Positions 1-8,447 of a DNA stretch of 46,330 bases are shown here, in pieces. Within the stretch, counting starts at the first letter, position 1; each line of letters starts with the position of its first letter. The notes under the pieces were generated by a model. That model was given only the letters and a program-made list of their open reading frames with translations. It was not told the origin of the DNA and ran no database searches. The DNA is from Gemmatimonadota bacterium (GTDB lineage: Bacteria > Gemmatimonadota > Gemmatimonadetes > Longimicrobiales > Gaopeijiaceae). The position numbers and the translations under genes are program-made. The stretch is taken from NCBI GenBank assembly GCA_028874905.1, contig JAPPGZ010000043.1, positions 1 through 46,330 of the forward strand. Direction: 5' to 3'.

Positions 1-43
1 CTTTGCAAGCCAGAGGTCACCGGTTCGATCCCGGTTGGCTCCA
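1..43 (+). tRNA. tRNA-Ala(UGC), 3' part only
   Basis: The window opens inside a tRNA. The anticodon loop TTTGCAA (bases 2-8) gives anticodon TGC, which decodes Ala. The 3' anticodon stem GCCAG, a short variable loop, the T arm ACCGG-TTCGATC-CCGGT and the acceptor strand TGGCTCC with discriminator A follow in order. CCA is not encoded, since TTT comes next. The D arm and 5' acceptor strand lie outside the window. Confidence 0.9.
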
Positions 44-82
44 TTTCGCCCAAGGACTTGTCATCAGCCGGACACCGCGCCC

Positions 83-1960
83 ATGACTCGTTTCCCGCGC
101 CGCATCGGTTTTCTCCTGTTCGGTGCCCTGGTTGCCGGATGCACCGACCCCGCTGATGCCCCCGACGACGGGCGCGTCTCCGAATTCGGCCGGTACGAGG
201 GCTACTCCGAGCCGATCTACGACAGCTGGGTCAACACCTCGCGGTACGTCGAGATGCGGGACGGAGTCAGGCTGGCCGTCGACGTCACCTTCCCCGCGAT
301 CGGCGGCGAGGCCGAGCAAGGTCCGTTTCCGGTTGTGTGGACGCACTCCCGCTACCACCGGAATCCGGGCGAGCTGGTGCGGTTCTTCACGCCGGAAGGG
401 GTCGAGGTGCCCGAGGTCAACTCCATGGTCGACGCGAGCGAGGATCTCCAGCTCCTGGCCAGGCACGGCTACGTCGTAGCGGCCGTGCAGGTGCGTGGCG
501 GTGGCGCATCCTTCGGGACCTACCAGGGCCTGTTCTCCGAGGCCGAGACCGACGATGCGCGCGAGATGATCGAATGGTTCGCCACCCAGCCATGGAGCGA
601 CGGCAATGTGGGGATGTACGGAGGCTCCTATCTGGGGATGACCCAGTACATGGCGGCTTCCGAGATGCACCCTGCGCTCAAGGCCATCTTCCCCAACGTG
701 GCCGGGCTCGACATGTACGACCAGCTGCACCCCGGGGGCATCTACCGCAAGGACATGATCGACCACTGGGGCGGCCTGACCCGCAACCTGGACATCAACT
801 GGGCCGCGCCACCGGTCGACGAAGACACCGACGGGTCGCTGCTGAGTGCCGCCATCGCCGACCACGAGGACAACTGGGATGTTGCGGTCGAGTACGCTGC
901 CGGGCGATTCCGCGATCACGACATCCCGACGCTGACCTGGACCGAGCACGGGGTCTCGGGCGTCCTCGACGAGGTGAAGGAGGCCGGGGTGCCCGCGTAT
1001 CACTGGAATGGCTGGTACGACATCTTTGTGCTCGACGCCGTGCTCTTCTGGGCGAACTATCAGGGGCCGCAGAAGCTGGGCATCGGCGCGTGGTCGCACG
1101 CGGGCATGCCCGACAGCCTGCTGATGGCCGAGAGCGCGCAGCTGACGGCGGTGGAGCAGCTTCGCTGGTTCGACTACTGGCTGAAGGGCATCGACAACGG
1201 AATCATGGACGAGCCGCCGATCCACTACGCCGTCATGAACGGCCCCGGCGAGTGGAGTTGGACGTCGGCAGACGACTGGCCCGTCCCCGAGGCGGAGGAA
1301 GCCGTCTGGTACATGGCCGACGGACCGTCGGGAAGCGTCGAGTCTGTCAACGACGGGGTGCTGTCTCCCGAACCACCTGCTGGTGACGGCGAGGCGGACA
1401 GCTATGCCGTGGACCTGACAACCACTACCGGGATCGCCACCCGGTGGGACAACGCCGTCGGCGGCGCCCCGTTGATGATCTACCCCGATCTGGCGCCCAA
1501 CGACGCCAAGTCGCTCACCTATACCACCCCACCGCTGGACGCCGACGTGAACGTCACCGGGCACCCCTTGGTGACCCTGTGGTTGTCGTCATCCACAAAC
1601 GACGCCGACGTGATTGTCCTGCTCCAGGAGGTCGACGCCAACGGTGTCTCCCACTACATCTCCGAGGGCGTCCTCCGGGCCTCGCACCGCGAGCTCGCCG
1701 AGGCACCCTGGGACAATCTCGGGCTGCCGTTCCAGCGCAGCTTCGCCGAGGATGTGCAGCCCCTGCCCGATGGATCGCCTGGCGAGCTGGTCATGGACCT
1801 CCTCCCCACGGCCAACATCTTCAACGCGGGCCACCGCATCCGCGTGACGATCATGGGTGCCGACGCCGACAACATCGAGCTGCCCGCGACCGCACCGACC
1901 ATCCAGGTGCACCGGACGCCGGCATATCCGTCGAGGATCAAACTTCCTGTGGTGCGCTGA
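83..1960 (+). CDS. CocE/NonD family alpha/beta hydrolase, secreted lipoprotein
   Basis: A 625-residue serine hydrolase of the cocaine esterase / X-Pro dipeptidyl-peptidase family, which cleaves esters or the bond after an X-Pro dipeptide. The likely triad is Ser182 in the GGSYLG nucleophile elbow, Asp313 in GWYDI and His339 in WSHAG. The C-terminal third (LTYTTPPL... to the end) matches the beta-sandwich non-catalytic domain of the family. The N-terminus MTRFPRRIGFLLFGALVAGC is a lipoprotein signal with lipobox VAGC, so the enzyme is probably anchored in the cell envelope. I chose the ATG at 83 because a longer in-frame start at 35 would overlap the tRNA and spoil the signal peptide. It is convergent with the next gene across only 24 bp. 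Substrate not predictable. Confidence 0.88.
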   Translation: MTRFPRRIGFLLFGALVAGCTDPADAPDDGRVSEFGRYEGYSEPIYDSWVNTSRYVEMRDGVRLAVDVTFPAIGGEAEQGPFPVVWTHSRYHRNPGELVRFFTPEGVEVPEVNSMVDASEDLQLLARHGYVVAAVQVRGGGASFGTYQGLFSEAETDDAREMIEWFATQPWSDGNVGMYGGSYLGMTQYMAASEMHPALKAIFPNVAGLDMYDQLHPGGIYRKDMIDHWGGLTRNLDINWAAPPVDEDTDGSLLSAAIADHEDNWDVAVEYAAGRFRDHDIPTLTWTEHGVSGVLDEVKEAGVPAYHWNGWYDIFVLDAVLFWANYQGPQKLGIGAWSHAGMPDSLLMAESAQLTAVEQLRWFDYWLKGIDNGIMDEPPIHYAVMNGPGEWSWTSADDWPVPEAEEAVWYMADGPSGSVESVNDGVLSPEPPAGDGEADSYAVDLTTTTGIATRWDNAVGGAPLMIYPDLAPNDAKSLTYTTPPLDADVNVTGHPLVTLWLSSSTNDADVIVLLQEVDANGVSHYISEGVLRASHRELAEAPWDNLGLPFQRSFAEDVQPLPDGSPGELVMDLLPTANIFNAGHRIRVTIMGADADNIELPATAPTIQVHRTPAYPSRIKLPVVR

Positions 1961-1984
1961 GGCGCCGTTGCGCGATCCCGCTGG

Positions 1985-4318
1985 CTAGAAGCGGTACGTG
2001 TAGTTCGCCTTGATCGCGCTGCCCCGCGAGAGGGTGATCAGGTCGCGATCGCTGAGGATGTCCAGGCCGAGGTTGCGCCAGTTGTGCGTGTAGACCAGGA
2101 ACACGTCGTTGCCGGGGCGCACGATCCAGCGCAGCCGGGCGAACAGCCCCACGATGTCGCTGTCGTTGTCGTAGCGGATCTGGTTGGTGATGCTGACCCA
2201 CTGGTTGGGATTCCACTCGCCCTCGATCTCGTAGACATCGGCCGTGAAGTTGCCTCGGGGCAGCGACACCGCGTTGTGCTCGAAGTTGGTGGAGATGCTG
2301 ACGCCGGGATTCGGCCTGAATGAGGCTCGGGCGTTCATCCGCGTCCTGTCGCCGTCCCAGAAGCCCCCACGGTTGATGCCCCCGAACATCGACACGCGGC
2401 GATGCCCCGCCGTGCGCGCCTGCAAGCCCCATTCCCATGTCGTGTAGTCGCCCGGGAGAATGTCGATCCCGTCGCTCACTTCGTACCCGTAATCCAGGTA
2501 TTCGCGGACGCGGGTCGCTTCGATCTCGATGTTGTCCCCGCTCTCGAAGTCGATCCCGAAGATATCGAACTGCCATTCCCGCTCTTCCAGCACGCCGGTA
2601 TCCAGGTTGGTGAGATTGCGGAACTGAACGGCGAAGTCGAACTGCCGGATCCAGTCGATGCTTTGTGGTCTGGGTGCCCAGCCGACGCGGGGCTCCACCC
2701 GGCGGAAGCCGTTGCGGGGCACGAAGCCGAGGGAGGGACTGTAGTCGTCCCCGAACTCGCGGTACGAGATGTGGGCCGTCCAGATGTCGTTCGGGAAATT
2801 CAGGCGCAGTCCGCGCGCGGTGAGGTCGTTGAGCGACCGGTCGACCGTGGGATCCGGGTTGGAGTTCCAGACGAAGAAGGCCTCCATCTCCAGGCGCTTG
2901 TCGCCGAAGAAGTGCCGCGTGTTCAACTGGGCGTCGATGCCCACCGTGTGTCCGTCGGCGACCACGAGCCCCTCGGCCCCGGGTGCCGCGGCCCTGCGCG
3001 TGTAGATCGCGCCGACCGTCGACTGCTCGAAGATCGAACGCTTCACCCGGGCTACGGTGAAGGTCTCCCTGGGGATGCTGATGTCGGCCAGGCTGCCTTC
3101 GTCGAAGAAGGAGTGGGCGGCGGTACCGATCTGGTAGAAGCCGAGTTCGTACTCCCCCGCCTGGCCAGTCAGCCGCGTGCCGTACTGGATCGGGATCTGC
3201 TGACCCGACCTGAGGCCGATCCTCCGCGAAAAGAAGGGCGTGGGGCCGCTGCGGGGAGCAAAGGTGAACACCCCGGAGCCCTCGAGAAAGAAATCCCGGC
3301 GTTCGCGAAACCGCTGGGGAAAACGTGTCAGGTTCACGCGCCGTTCGTCGCTCTCGACCTCCGCGAAGTCGGTGTTGATGCTCGCCGACGCGCGCAGGCT
3401 GGACGTGACGCTGTAGTTGACGTCAAGGCTGACGTCGCTGGGGAAAGTCGTCGGATCGGTGTTGCCCGGGACGTTCTTCCAGGTGGTTACCGCCGATGGC
3501 CTGGCCTCCAGCCCCAAACCTTGTGAAAGGTCTCTCAGGCCCGTCAGGCGCCCGGCATGCACCGGCCGGAAGAGTCCTTCGTTGCGCCGGTAGCCGCGCC
3601 AGAGGATCTCCTCGTTCCGGTGACGGATCGTGCGCTGGAAGTTGATCCCCCAGCTGTCCAGGTCGGGGTTGAAGTTGAGGGTCCTGAACGGGATGCGGAT
3701 CTCGGCCGACCAGCCGTCCTCACGCTGCGCCGTGCGTGCCTCCCAGATGCCGTCCCAGGCCTTGCCGGCCCCGCCGCCCCCTCCACCACCGCCACCGCCC
3801 CAACCGCCGCCGCTTCCGGTCAGGATCCCGTCTCCCATCAGCCCGGCCGGATTGATCTCGAAGAAGTATCCCGTGCGCCCGTCCAGGAAGGTGTCGAGGA
3901 TCCACATGAAGCGGTCGTCGGTTCTCAGGCTTGCGTCCCGCTGCCGCTGATAGGCCAGGATGTTCGCCGGATCTCCGTAGAGGACCGCACCGATATACAG
4001 GTTGTCCTCATCGAAAACGACGCGGATTTCGGTCCGCTCGGAGGGCACACCCCCCTCGACCGGCTCCTGCTGGCTGAAGTCGGTGATCGGAGTGGCTGTT
4101 TGCCAGATGGCTTCGTCCATACGCCCGTCAAGGTCGATCCGGACTTCCACGGGCAGGGCCGTGGCTTCCAGAACCGGGGGCGCCCCGTTGTCTCCGTTGG
4201 GTGTCTGGGCAGCCGCCTCGCCTGCGGATGCCGGCAGGGCCACGGCGAGAAGGGCCGATGCCGTGAAACCCGGCGTTGATGGCACAAGACCCCGCAAGTG
4301 GGCTGACATTGATTTCAT
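1985..4318 (-). CDS. DUF5916 / CBM9-like outer-membrane protein
   Basis: A 777-residue exported protein. A signal peptide (about residues 1-38, ending near AAAQ) is followed by a carbohydrate-binding-family-9-like domain recognisable by the DGRMDEAIW motif and VVFDEDNLYIG. The remainder is the DUF5916 region, rich in alternating aromatic strands and ending in the outer-membrane-type YTYRF terminus, so a beta-barrel is expected. A poly-glycine stretch lies at about residues 170-185, within a loop. DUF5916 proteins are frequent in Bacteroidota and Gemmatimonadota, but their role is not established; surface glycan binding is an inference. The ribosome-binding site is weak; the ATG three codons downstream is an alternative start. 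The Fur-like palindrome at 4500 lies 180 bp upstream, so this gene may share regulation with the divergent pair. Confidence 0.8.
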   Translation of the reverse strand: MKSMSAHLRGLVPSTPGFTASALLAVALPASAGEAAAQTPNGDNGAPPVLEATALPVEVRIDLDGRMDEAIWQTATPITDFSQQEPVEGGVPSERTEIRVVFDEDNLYIGAVLYGDPANILAYQRQRDASLRTDDRFMWILDTFLDGRTGYFFEINPAGLMGDGILTGSGGGWGGGGGGGGGGAGKAWDGIWEARTAQREDGWSAEIRIPFRTLNFNPDLDSWGINFQRTIRHRNEEILWRGYRRNEGLFRPVHAGRLTGLRDLSQGLGLEARPSAVTTWKNVPGNTDPTTFPSDVSLDVNYSVTSSLRASASINTDFAEVESDERRVNLTRFPQRFRERRDFFLEGSGVFTFAPRSGPTPFFSRRIGLRSGQQIPIQYGTRLTGQAGEYELGFYQIGTAAHSFFDEGSLADISIPRETFTVARVKRSIFEQSTVGAIYTRRAAAPGAEGLVVADGHTVGIDAQLNTRHFFGDKRLEMEAFFVWNSNPDPTVDRSLNDLTARGLRLNFPNDIWTAHISYREFGDDYSPSLGFVPRNGFRRVEPRVGWAPRPQSIDWIRQFDFAVQFRNLTNLDTGVLEEREWQFDIFGIDFESGDNIEIEATRVREYLDYGYEVSDGIDILPGDYTTWEWGLQARTAGHRRVSMFGGINRGGFWDGDRTRMNARASFRPNPGVSISTNFEHNAVSLPRGNFTADVYEIEGEWNPNQWVSITNQIRYDNDSDIVGLFARLRWIVRPGNDVFLVYTHNWRNLGLDILSDRDLITLSRGSAIKANYTYRF

Positions 4319-4499
4319 TGGCGTTGCCCGTCCCTGAACCGCAGTTGGAGAAACGGCCGGCCCGATACTATGGCGAGCCCGGCGCTATCGGAAAAGACAC
4401 CGTGACCGGGTTCTTCGTTGGCAGGGTGGGGGGTCGCGGTCGCAGATCCCCGGAACTTCGTTACCCCTGGCCTCCGACGAACGGCTCCTTGCTTTGATT

Positions 4500-4518
4500 G
4501 AGAATGAGTCTCATTTTT
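4500..4518. promoter_or_regulatory. Fur-box-like operator
   Basis: The 19 bases GAGAATGAGTCTCATTTTT contain the 13-base palindrome AATGAG-T-CTCATT (4503-4515). By hand they agree with the classical Fur box GATAATGATAATCATTATC at 13 of 19 positions. The site lies 73 bp before the lipoprotein start at 4592 and 181 bp before the divergent DUF5916 start, in a notably AT-rich patch. The downstream PepSY gene belongs to a family often under iron control, which supports the reading. I could not assign confident -35/-10 boxes. Confidence 0.5.
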
Positions 4519-4591
4519 GTCCTAATCTTTCGGGGCCTGTGGGGAGTCACTATCGTAAGGCTGGATTCGCAATCGGAAAGGAAGAGGAATC

Positions 4592-5293
4592 ATGTTCCGC
4601 AATCACACCGCGCTGCTCGCCCTTGTCATGATCCCGCTGCTGTCGGTCGGGTGTGGTGGGGGCGGCGATTCGGCAGAGTCTGAACCCGCCGCCGCAGAGC
4701 CCGCCGAGGCCATGGGAGAAATGGGCGCCGCCGATGCGATGGCCGCCCTGCTCAACCCCAACCTCGCCGGCGAAGAGGAACTGATGTCGATCCCGGGCAT
4801 CACGGCGGAGGTTGCCGCGGCGATTGCCGGCGGGCGGCCCTACGTGCGGGCGGCGGATGTGCACGCGGCGTTGTCGGCGGCGATCGGCGACGACGCGGCG
4901 ATGGCGGCGTACGAGTCGCTGTGGCTGCCAATCAACCTCAACGACGTGACGAACGACGAAATCCTGCTGATTCCGGGTGTGGGCGACCGGATGGCGCACG
5001 AGTTCGAGGAGTACCGACCATACGAGGGCATGGGCGAGTTCCGCAGGGAGATCGGAAAGTACGTGGACGGGGACGAGGTCGAGCGCCTCGCGCGGTATGT
5101 GTACGTCCCGATCGACCTCAACAGCGCCACCCGCGAGGAGATCATGGCGGTGCCGGGGATGACCGAGCGCATGGCGCACGAGTTCGAGGAGTACCGCCCG
5201 TACACCGATCTCGACGAGTTCCGGCGCGAGATCGGCAAGTACGTGGACGAGGACGAGGTCGCGCGGTTCGAGCGCTACGTGACGCTGAACTAG
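4592..5293 (+). CDS. Lipoprotein with three tandem ComEA-like helix-hairpin-helix units
   Basis: A 233-residue lipoprotein (signal ending LLSVGC, Cys21) with a Glu/Ala/Gly-rich linker and then three units of almost exactly 60 residues: 55-114, 115-174 and 175-233. Each carries the ComEA/helix-hairpin-helix pattern NLN-x-A/V-T-x-E-I-x-x-I-P-G followed by FxxYRPY and FRREIGKYVD. Units 2 and 3 are nearly identical, also at DNA level (for example MAHEFEEYRPY twice), while unit 1 has diverged. In other proteins such hairpins bind DNA backbones (ComEA, competence) or act as protein-contact modules. Here the protein is membrane-anchored and not next to comEC. A good Shine-Dalgarno (GGAAAGGAAGAGG) precedes ATG 4592. 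It lies behind a Fur-like box and 49 bp before the PepSY gene. Function unknown; a role in iron-regulated envelope biology is inferred. Confidence 0.82.
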   Translation: MFRNHTALLALVMIPLLSVGCGGGGDSAESEPAAAEPAEAMGEMGAADAMAALLNPNLAGEEELMSIPGITAEVAAAIAGGRPYVRAADVHAALSAAIGDDAAMAAYESLWLPINLNDVTNDEILLIPGVGDRMAHEFEEYRPYEGMGEFRREIGKYVDGDEVERLARYVYVPIDLNSATREEIMAVPGMTERMAHEFEEYRPYTDLDEFRREIGKYVDEDEVARFERYVTLN

Positions 5294-5342
5294 CGCGTGC
5301 GGCGGGGCGGGGCGCGCGCCGCGCCGGCCCCGGAGCGATGCG

Positions 5343-6521
5343 ATGATCCGCGCGGTCATCTTCCGGCTGCACCTGGTGGTCGCCGTCGCCGCTGGAGCGG
5401 TCGTCCTCATGCTGGCCGCGACCGGAGTCGTGCTGTCGATGGAGGAGACGGTGACGGGGCTTGCAGAGCGCCGGTACTTCGTGGCGGTCGAGGACGGGAT
5501 GGAGCGGTTGGCGCCGGAGATGATCGTGGAGGCGGCAGGCCTGGCGGCAACTTCGCTACGCTATTCTGCGGATGTGCGTGCGCCCGTGCGGGTCTACGAG
5601 GGACGGGACCGGTACGCCCGCGTCAATCCCCACACGGGCCGGGTGCTCGGCCAGGGGCCGGGGAGGGTGGAGCGCTTCTTCGAGGCCGTTCACGACTGGC
5701 ACCGATGGTTCAATGTCTCGAGTGGCTCCGTGCGTCGGGCGCGGGCGGTGACGGGGGCTGTGAACGTGGCCTTCCTGTTCCTTCTCCTTACCGGGCCGAT
5801 CCTGTGGATCCCGTGGCCGATCACCAGGCGGTCACTCGCCAACGTGGTCATTCCCCGCCCCCGGGCGAAGGGCGCCTGGCGCGACCTCAACTGGCACCAG
5901 GTGGTGGGGATCTGGTCCGTATTGCCGCTGGCCGTGATCGCGGCGACGGGGGTGACCACGTCGTATCCGGCGGTAGGTGACAGGGTGCATCCGGTCGTGG
6001 GGCGGATGGTGCCGGTGGAGGCGTGGCCGGGTGGGGTGGGGATTGGCGATGAGGATGTGGTCGCCGTGGAAGGGACTGGGTCGGGGGTCGCGGGCGAGGA
6101 AGGCGCCGAAGACGCGGCGCGCGCGCTGGGTGCCGACCTGGAGGCTGTGCTTGCGGCCGCCGAGGTGTGGGCGCCCGGCTGGCGGACATTGATCCTGAGT
6201 GTGCCGCGTCCGGCCGATCGCGTGGTCCGGGTGGAAGTGCAGGGGGGTCGCGCGGGTCAGCCCCACAGGGCCGGCTTTCTCACTGTCGATACGGCCACTG
6301 GTGCCGTGCGTGACCGGGAGTCCTTCGCCGACGACACGCCGGGACGGCGCGCCCAGCAGTTCCTCCGGTACGCGCATACCGGGGAGTACTGGGGGCTCGG
6401 CGGTCAACTGGTGGCGGGGCTCTTCTCGCTGGCGGCCGCGCTGATGGTATGGACCGGGCTCTCGCTTGCGGTCCGGCGGGCGCGGCGCTTCGTTCGGCTC
6501 CGGCGGGCGCTACGCAGCTAG
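5343..6521 (+). CDS. PepSY-associated TM helix protein (PiuB/FoxB-like, possible ferric reductase)
   Basis: A 392-residue inner-membrane protein with the layout of PepSY_TM proteins: an N-terminal helix (about 5-32, LHLVVAVAAG...), a periplasmic PepSY-like segment with RVNPHTGRVLG, a helix after HDWHRWF, a third after NWHQVVGIWS, a second periplasmic region, and a last helix preceded by RYAHTGEYWGLGGQ. The conserved membrane-edge histidines are those expected to bind heme in this family, several of whose members reduce ferric siderophores (FoxB, PiuB). It follows the HhH lipoprotein by 49 bp on the same strand and shares its Fur-like upstream site, so an iron-uptake function is likely. No TonB receptor gene adjoins it directly. 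Confidence 0.8.
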   Translation: MIRAVIFRLHLVVAVAAGAVVLMLAATGVVLSMEETVTGLAERRYFVAVEDGMERLAPEMIVEAAGLAATSLRYSADVRAPVRVYEGRDRYARVNPHTGRVLGQGPGRVERFFEAVHDWHRWFNVSSGSVRRARAVTGAVNVAFLFLLLTGPILWIPWPITRRSLANVVIPRPRAKGAWRDLNWHQVVGIWSVLPLAVIAATGVTTSYPAVGDRVHPVVGRMVPVEAWPGGVGIGDEDVVAVEGTGSGVAGEEGAEDAARALGADLEAVLAAAEVWAPGWRTLILSVPRPADRVVRVEVQGGRAGQPHRAGFLTVDTATGAVRDRESFADDTPGRRAQQFLRYAHTGEYWGLGGQLVAGLFSLAAALMVWTGLSLAVRRARRFVRLRRALRS

Positions 6522-6541
6522 GGTGGCGAGCCCCGGCCGCC

Positions 6542-7936
6542 TCAGAACGACGTGGGGTAGCGCGAGGGCAATACCACGGTGGGCCGCGTCGACTCGTAGT
6601 GAATGAGCACGTCGTACCACTCCAACAACGGCGACTGCGACCAGTAGCGGTACGAGGCGCCGGGGTCGTAGCAGCAGCCGATTGCCCGGAACCCGCGGGG
6701 CCCTGTCAGCCACGATGCCCCCTCCGAACTCGTGTCGCGGTTGCGCAGATCGACGACGTACCGGGGAGCGGCCGCGGTGGACAGGTAGTGCTCGTATGAG
6801 AGAGGGTTCGGCCTCCCCAGCGTGAGCGACGCCAGGCCGAGGTAGCTGGAACCACGCTGATGGACGGCGGTGAAGGTGCCGGCCTCGTGGCTGAAGCCGA
6901 CGATCAGCATCGCGTCTCCGTAGGCCCGCCGCAGGAACGACCCCTGGGCACCCGGCTGCGCGGAGACGTGGAAGTTGTGCGCCCAGAGGACCATGCGCGC
7001 CCCGGGGCCGAGTTGCCGATCGATCCACACCGTGTTCTCCGCCATCGACTCGTCACGACCCCGCACTCCGGTGATCATGAGGTGGTATTGAATGGCGACC
7101 CGCATGCTCTGCAGCGCCACGGCGAAGGCTTCCTCACCGGACGCCGCCTCGTAGGTCTCCCGCCCGTCCATGAGCATCTGCTGCACGGCGTCGAGCGAGG
7201 CGCCGCAGTTCGCGCGATGGATCTCCGTCTGGTCCCCGTAGCGCGGACTCGGGAATCGGCCGGAGGGGTCGTTGGCAAACCTGCCGAGACAGTCGAGCCG
7301 GGTGGCGACCGCGCCGGCCTGGGCGGAGTCGACCGCCGCGACATACTCGCGGACGTTGTGCAGCGCCATGCCGGGGTACTGCATGTCGAACCCGTGAAAG
7401 CCCACGTCGCCGCCGGCTTCGTTGTGAGCTCGCATCCACTCGATCATTTCGAGCACGGATTCGGTATTCCACGTCCAGAAGTAGAGCCCGGAAAGCAGCT
7501 CTGCCGCGTCGCCCTCGCCGGTCCGGACGTAGTGATCGAGGCGACGGGCCTCGGGCCAGGTCGCTTCGATGGCAAAGGCCGTGAATCCCATCTCCTCGAC
7601 GAGAAACCGGAGGATGCGCGCCTTCATCTCGAAGAAGTCGCGGGTGCCGTGGGTGTTCTCGCCCAGTGACACGATCCGCGCGTCGCCCACGATGCCCGGC
7701 AGGAAGGAGAGGTCGGAGTGGGGAAGGGAGAGGTGGGAGCCCTCGAACGCATGGGAGTTGGCCTCGATCCACGCGGTGGCTTCCGAAGGGATGGGGGGAG
7801 GCTCGGGGTCGGGCGGCGCTTCGACGGCGGTGGTTGCGGCGTCCCCGCATGCCGCGAGGCCGAGGATTGCGGCGGCCAGCTGGATTGGATGGGCCGTGGA
7901 CCGGCATCGGCGTAAACCTGGCGGGCGGAATCTCAC
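6542..7936 (-). CDS. Erythromycin esterase family lipoprotein
   Basis: A 464-residue member of the erythromycin esterase (Ere/EreA, PF05139) superfamily. Visible signature elements are LGENTHGTRDFF (Glu93, His96), FAIEATWPE (Glu124), GFHGFDMQ and WAHNFHVS, which carry the active-site Glu and His residues. The N-terminus is a lipoprotein signal ending LGLAAC (Cys30), so it is exported, unlike the cytosolic resistance enzymes. The start is GTG at 7936. It is last in a four-gene minus-strand run after SusC, SusD and a small lipoprotein, 18 bp after the latter. Placement with a Sus-type uptake pair suggests hydrolysis of an imported or surface-bound ester rather than macrolide resistance; this is inference. 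Confidence 0.82.
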   Translation of the reverse strand: MRFRPPGLRRCRSTAHPIQLAAAILGLAACGDAATTAVEAPPDPEPPPIPSEATAWIEANSHAFEGSHLSLPHSDLSFLPGIVGDARIVSLGENTHGTRDFFEMKARILRFLVEEMGFTAFAIEATWPEARRLDHYVRTGEGDAAELLSGLYFWTWNTESVLEMIEWMRAHNEAGGDVGFHGFDMQYPGMALHNVREYVAAVDSAQAGAVATRLDCLGRFANDPSGRFPSPRYGDQTEIHRANCGASLDAVQQMLMDGRETYEAASGEEAFAVALQSMRVAIQYHLMITGVRGRDESMAENTVWIDRQLGPGARMVLWAHNFHVSAQPGAQGSFLRRAYGDAMLIVGFSHEAGTFTAVHQRGSSYLGLASLTLGRPNPLSYEHYLSTAAAPRYVVDLRNRDTSSEGASWLTGPRGFRAIGCCYDPGASYRYWSQSPLLEWYDVLIHYESTRPTVVLPSRYPTSF

Positions 7937-7954
7937 GCGCGATTTCTCGTTCGA

Positions 7955-8425
7955 TCAGGTGCCGAAGAAGATCTCGCTGAATTCGAGCGCGCCGCTCTCG
8001 GCCAGAGTTGCCGCCTGCGAATACCCGACCGCTCCGTCAAAGGCGACCGTGAGTCGCACCTGTGCAACCTCGACGGCGTGGTTGGTGAGCCGCACGAAAA
8101 AGCGCCGTGCGAGCTCGATGTCGTATTCCCTGACGAAATCGAGTTCCACCTGGGACGTGTCGGCGCGGACCAGCACGGTGTACCGCTCACCCTGATCGAA
8201 GTCGGCCACCCTTTGGAAGTCGTCGGAGACGACCAGTTCGAGGGGTCCGGGTGCGGTGCCGGTGATTTCGACGCGAGCGACGCTCGGATACTCCTGATCG
8301 TCGTCCAGCAGGCCGCAAGCGGCCGAGATCGCCACTGCCGCCAATGCGGCCGCGGTGCATAACGCCCGAGGGGGCACGGCGGCCCTGTGGACCGCCGCAC
8401 CCCCCGTCTTCAAGCGCGCTTGCAC
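7955..8425 (-). CDS. Small hypothetical lipoprotein of the Sus-type operon
   Basis: A 156-residue protein with a lipoprotein signal (ALAAVAISAAC) followed by about 115 residues of predominantly beta pattern (VARVEITGTAPGPLELVVS, YTVLVRADTSQVELDF, RFFVRLTNHAVEVAQVRLTV). This fits a small beta-sandwich. I do not recognise the family. The GTG start at 8425 is favoured by a GGAGTG ribosome-binding site 7 bases upstream. It lies 22 bp after SusD and 18 bp before the esterase, and so is almost certainly co-transcribed; a surface accessory role is inferred. Confidence 0.7.
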   Translation of the reverse strand: MQARLKTGGAAVHRAAVPPRALCTAAALAAVAISAACGLLDDDQEYPSVARVEITGTAPGPLELVVSDDFQRVADFDQGERYTVLVRADTSQVELDFVREYDIELARRFFVRLTNHAVEVAQVRLTVAFDGAVGYSQAATLAESGALEFSEIFFGT

Positions 8426-8447
8426 GCTTTCACTCCGACGCAGACCG

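Noticed and set aside
3776-3822. Poly-glycine tract in the DUF5916 gene as a possible frameshift or phase-variable site
   Set aside because: It consists of mixed glycine codons in triplets and not a homopolymer run, so slippage is less likely, and the frame is intact on both sides.
4550-5410. 286-codon frame antisense to the HhH lipoprotein
   Set aside because: Its apparent internal repeats only mirror the HhH repeats on the other strand; no start signal.
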